Source of the DNA: Alphaproteobacteria bacterium | Lineage (GTDB): Bacteria > Pseudomonadota > Alphaproteobacteria > Thalassobaculales > Thalassobaculaceae | Length of the DNA stretch: 8,244 nt | Assembly (NCBI GenBank): GCA_028822575.1 | Contig: JAPKDN010000116.1 | Span: forward strand, 1 to 8,244 | Direction of reading: 5' to 3' | Part shown: one piece after another, positions 6,300 through 8,244 of the stretch | How positions within the stretch are numbered: the stretch's first letter is position 1 | Layout: each line of letters begins with the position of its first letter | Notes under the pieces: model-generated | What the model was told of the DNA's origin: nothing | Seen by the model: the letters and a program-made list of their open reading frames with translations, nothing else | Database searches by the model: none | Program-made: the position numbers and the translations under genes

Positions 6300-7640
6300 A
6301 TGTCCGAAGCTCTAGAACTCGTCATTCGAAATGGTCAAGTAATGACCCCCGGCGGCCTGATAGAGGCCGATATCGGCGTCGCCGGCGGCAAGATCGTCTC
6401 GATCGGCGCGTTGTCCGACGCCAAGGCCGCCGAGACCCTGGATGCCAAGGGTCTGCACGTGCTGCCCGGCGTGATCGATAGCCAGGTGCATTTCCGCGAG
6501 CCGGGGTTGGAGCATAAGGAAGACATCGCCCATGGCACCAAGGCGGCGATCAAGGGCGGGGTGACCTCGATCTTTGAGATGCCGAATACCAGCCCGCTGA
6601 CCCTGGACGCGGCGACCCTTCAACAAAAGCTCGACATCGCGGCGGCCACCGCCTGGAGCGATCATGCCTTCTTCATGGGCGGCAATCACGAGAACGCCGA
6701 GCATCTCTCGACATTGGAGAAGCTACCGGGCTGCGCCGGGGTGAAGATCTTCATGGGCAGTTCGACCGGTACCTTGCTGGCCAAGGACGATGACGTCATC
6801 GCCGCCGTGCTGGCCAATGGAACCCGTCGAGTCTCGGTCCATGCCGAGGACGAGGACCGGCTGATTTCGCGCCAGGGCATCGCCACGGCCGCGGAAAGCG
6901 TCGAGGCGCATCCTGATTGGCGCGATGTTGAATCGGCGGTGCGGGCGACCAAGCGGATCGTCAAGCTGGCGCGGGACGCCGGCCGGCGAGTGCATGTTCT
7001 GCATATCTCATCCGCCGATGAGATGGATATTTTGGCCGAGCATAAGGATCTGATCACCGTGGAGGTGACCCTGAACCATCTGACCATGGCGGCGCCCGAA
7101 TGCTATGAGCGGCTCGGCGCGTTCGCCCAGATGAATCCGCCCGTGCGCGACGCTACTCACCGCGAGGGCCTATGGGCGGCGGTGCGCAACGGTATCGTCG
7201 ACGTCTTCGGTTCCGACCATGCGCCGCACACGATCGAGGAAAAGGAGCGTCCCTATCCCTCCAGCCCAAGCGGCATGCCGGGGGTGCAGACCTCGTTGCC
7301 ATTGCTGCTGGATCACATGAACGCCGGGCGGCTGTCGCTGGAGCGGGTGGTGGACCTGACCTCGGCTGGCCCGCAGCGGATCTTCGGGATCGCCGGCAAG
7401 GGGCGGATCGCGGTCGGATATGACGCCGATTTCGTGCTGGTCGATCTCGCCGCCAAACGCGAGATCACCGATGAGTGGATCGCCAGCAAGTGCGGCTGGA
7501 CCCCTTTTGATGGCGTCAATGTCACGGGATGGCCGATGGCGACGGTGCTGCGCGGTCAGGTGGTCGTCCGCGATGACGAGGTTCTAGGCACTCCGAGCGG
7601 AAAACCCGTCCACTTCGTCGACACCATGGAGCATGACTGA
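6300..7640 (+). CDS. Dihydroorotase-family amidohydrolase (PyrC type, atypical metal site)
   Basis: A 446-residue class I dihydroorotase-like protein of the amidohydrolase superfamily. Dihydroorotase closes carbamoyl-aspartate to dihydroorotate in pyrimidine synthesis. The N-terminal beta-sandwich strand (6-56) leads into LPGVIDSQVHFREPG (55-69). Other landmarks are FEMPNTSPLT (92-101), GVKIFMGSSTG (147-157, Lys149 as the likely carboxylated bridging lysine), VHAEDE (180-185, His181), VLHISS (233-238, His235), QMNPPVRD (277-284, substrate-binding type) and GSDHAPHT (304-311, Asp306). The first histidine of the usual HxH pair is replaced by Gln62, while His64 remains. From memory, a group of alphaproteobacterial PyrC-like proteins shares this Gln, so it looks like a family trait and not decay. 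The start ATG follows GGAG (6286-6289) by 10 bases. The gene is two bases upstream of an acyl-CoA synthetase gene, so pyrimidine synthesis is not certain and no gene symbol is given. Confidence 0.88.
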   Translation: MSEALELVIRNGQVMTPGGLIEADIGVAGGKIVSIGALSDAKAAETLDAKGLHVLPGVIDSQVHFREPGLEHKEDIAHGTKAAIKGGVTSIFEMPNTSPLTLDAATLQQKLDIAAATAWSDHAFFMGGNHENAEHLSTLEKLPGCAGVKIFMGSSTGTLLAKDDDVIAAVLANGTRRVSVHAEDEDRLISRQGIATAAESVEAHPDWRDVESAVRATKRIVKLARDAGRRVHVLHISSADEMDILAEHKDLITVEVTLNHLTMAAPECYERLGAFAQMNPPVRDATHREGLWAAVRNGIVDVFGSDHAPHTIEEKERPYPSSPSGMPGVQTSLPLLLDHMNAGRLSLERVVDLTSAGPQRIFGIAGKGRIAVGYDADFVLVDLAAKREITDEWIASKCGWTPFDGVNVTGWPMATVLRGQVVVRDDEVLGTPSGKPVHFVDTMEHD

Positions 7641-7642
7641 CG

Positions 7643-8244
7643 ATGGCCTTTGCTGGCGCGGGAAGTATCCTCGATCGGGTGATGAGCTCGACGATCGGGG
7701 ACGCTTTCCGTCATACGGCGTGGCGCTTCCCGGATAGGGGGTTCATCGCGGTTCCCTCGGCCGAGGGGCGCGGCTATCACGAAGCCGGGCTGGAGCTGAC
7801 TTATGCCGCGGCCGCGCTGGCGATCGATGCGTTGGTTGAGCGATACCGAGAAGCGGGTTATGGCCTTGGCCATCGTGTCGCGGTGGCACTCGACAATCGA
7901 CCGGAGCATATTTTGCACCGGTTGGCCTTGAATTCTCTCGGTATCTCTTGTGTTCCGATCAATCCGGATTACCGTCCGGTCGAGATCGCCTATTTGCTTG
8001 ATCATTCCGACGGCGTGCTGGTCGTGCATCTGGAACGTCATCGAGAAACGATCGCCGCCGCCAACGCCAGCTTGGGCCGGGGCATCGCCACTTGGTGTTT
8101 CGAGGACGGCGGCGACGGGTTTCCGAACGCGCCTGGCGCCAAGGTGGTTGGCGAGGTCGGGCCCACCGCCGAAGCGCAACTGTTATATACGTCCGGGACG
8201 ACCGGACGCCCCAAGGGCTGCATCATGTCGCATCAATACGAGCT
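7643..8244 (+). CDS. AMP-forming acyl-CoA synthetase, N-terminal part (runs off the right edge)
   Basis: The first 200 codons of an ANL-superfamily enzyme (adenylate-forming ligases). Such enzymes activate a carboxylic acid with ATP to an acyl-adenylate and transfer it to CoA. Visible landmarks are the N-terminal STIGDAFRHTAWRFPDR (16-32), LTYAAAA (52-58), GHRVAVALDNRPE (76-88) with the following LALNSLGISCVPINPDYRP (94-112) that is classic for the fold, and the complete P-loop motif LLYTSGTTGRPKG (180-192) that binds the ATP phosphates. The C-terminal two thirds, including the acid-pocket residues and catalytic lysine, lie outside the window, so the substrate cannot be predicted; members related to carnitine-CoA ligases and medium-chain ligases look similar at this end. 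The ATG is two bases after the amidohydrolase stop, with GGAG (7628-7631) inside that gene as a possible binding site, so the pair is an operon. Confidence 0.92.
   Translation, partial: MAFAGAGSILDRVMSSTIGDAFRHTAWRFPDRGFIAVPSAEGRGYHEAGLELTYAAAALAIDALVERYREAGYGLGHRVAVALDNRPEHILHRLALNSLGISCVPINPDYRPVEIAYLLDHSDGVLVVHLERHRETIAAANASLGRGIATWCFEDGGDGFPNAPGAKVVGEVGPTAEAQLLYTSGTTGRPKGCIMSHQYE

Overview
The window looks like ordinary chromosome from an alphaproteobacterium, most likely of a Rhodospirillales-like group. The evidence is the high GC content (about 60% by eye), the 41-residue zinc-free ribosomal protein L36 typical of Alphaproteobacteria, and the family flavour of the other proteins. The taxonomic placement is inference. 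I see no phage, insertion sequence, tRNA, rRNA or CRISPR array.

Layout. Positions 1-597 (minus strand) hold the N-terminal 199 residues of a surface carbohydrate biosynthesis protein that runs off the left edge. Divergent from it, rpmJ (794-919, plus) has a clear sigma-70 type promoter (TTGACA, 17 bases, TATGTT) and a strong rho-independent terminator, so it looks like a self-contained single-gene unit. Then come the three subunits of glycolate oxidase in the order glcD (1100-2587), glcE (2772-3995), glcF (4006-5325). glcE and glcF are tightly spaced. glcD and glcE are separated by 184 bases that carry a perfect 15-bp inverted repeat. A 320-base non-coding stretch after glcF holds a repeat-like block, a 9-bp inverted repeat and a 12-bp palindrome. 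It is followed by a small exported TPR protein (5646-6203). A dihydroorotase-family amidohydrolase (6300-7640) comes next, and two bases after its stop begins an AMP-forming acyl-CoA synthetase (7643 to the right edge, truncated).

How the genes work together. GlcD (FAD subunit), GlcE (second FAD-binding-type subunit) and GlcF (two 4Fe-4S motifs plus two cysteine-rich CCG domains) form the membrane-associated enzyme that oxidises glycolate to glyoxylate and passes electrons to the respiratory chain. No glcC-type regulator or malate synthase gene is next to them in this window. The last two genes are almost certainly co-transcribed. The amidohydrolase has Gln62 where classical dihydroorotases have the first histidine of the metal-binding HxH motif, and its partner gene activates carboxylic acids as CoA thioesters. 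This makes a role outside pyrimidine synthesis possible. It is the most interesting point in an otherwise conventional window; I did not find a convincing new multi-gene system.
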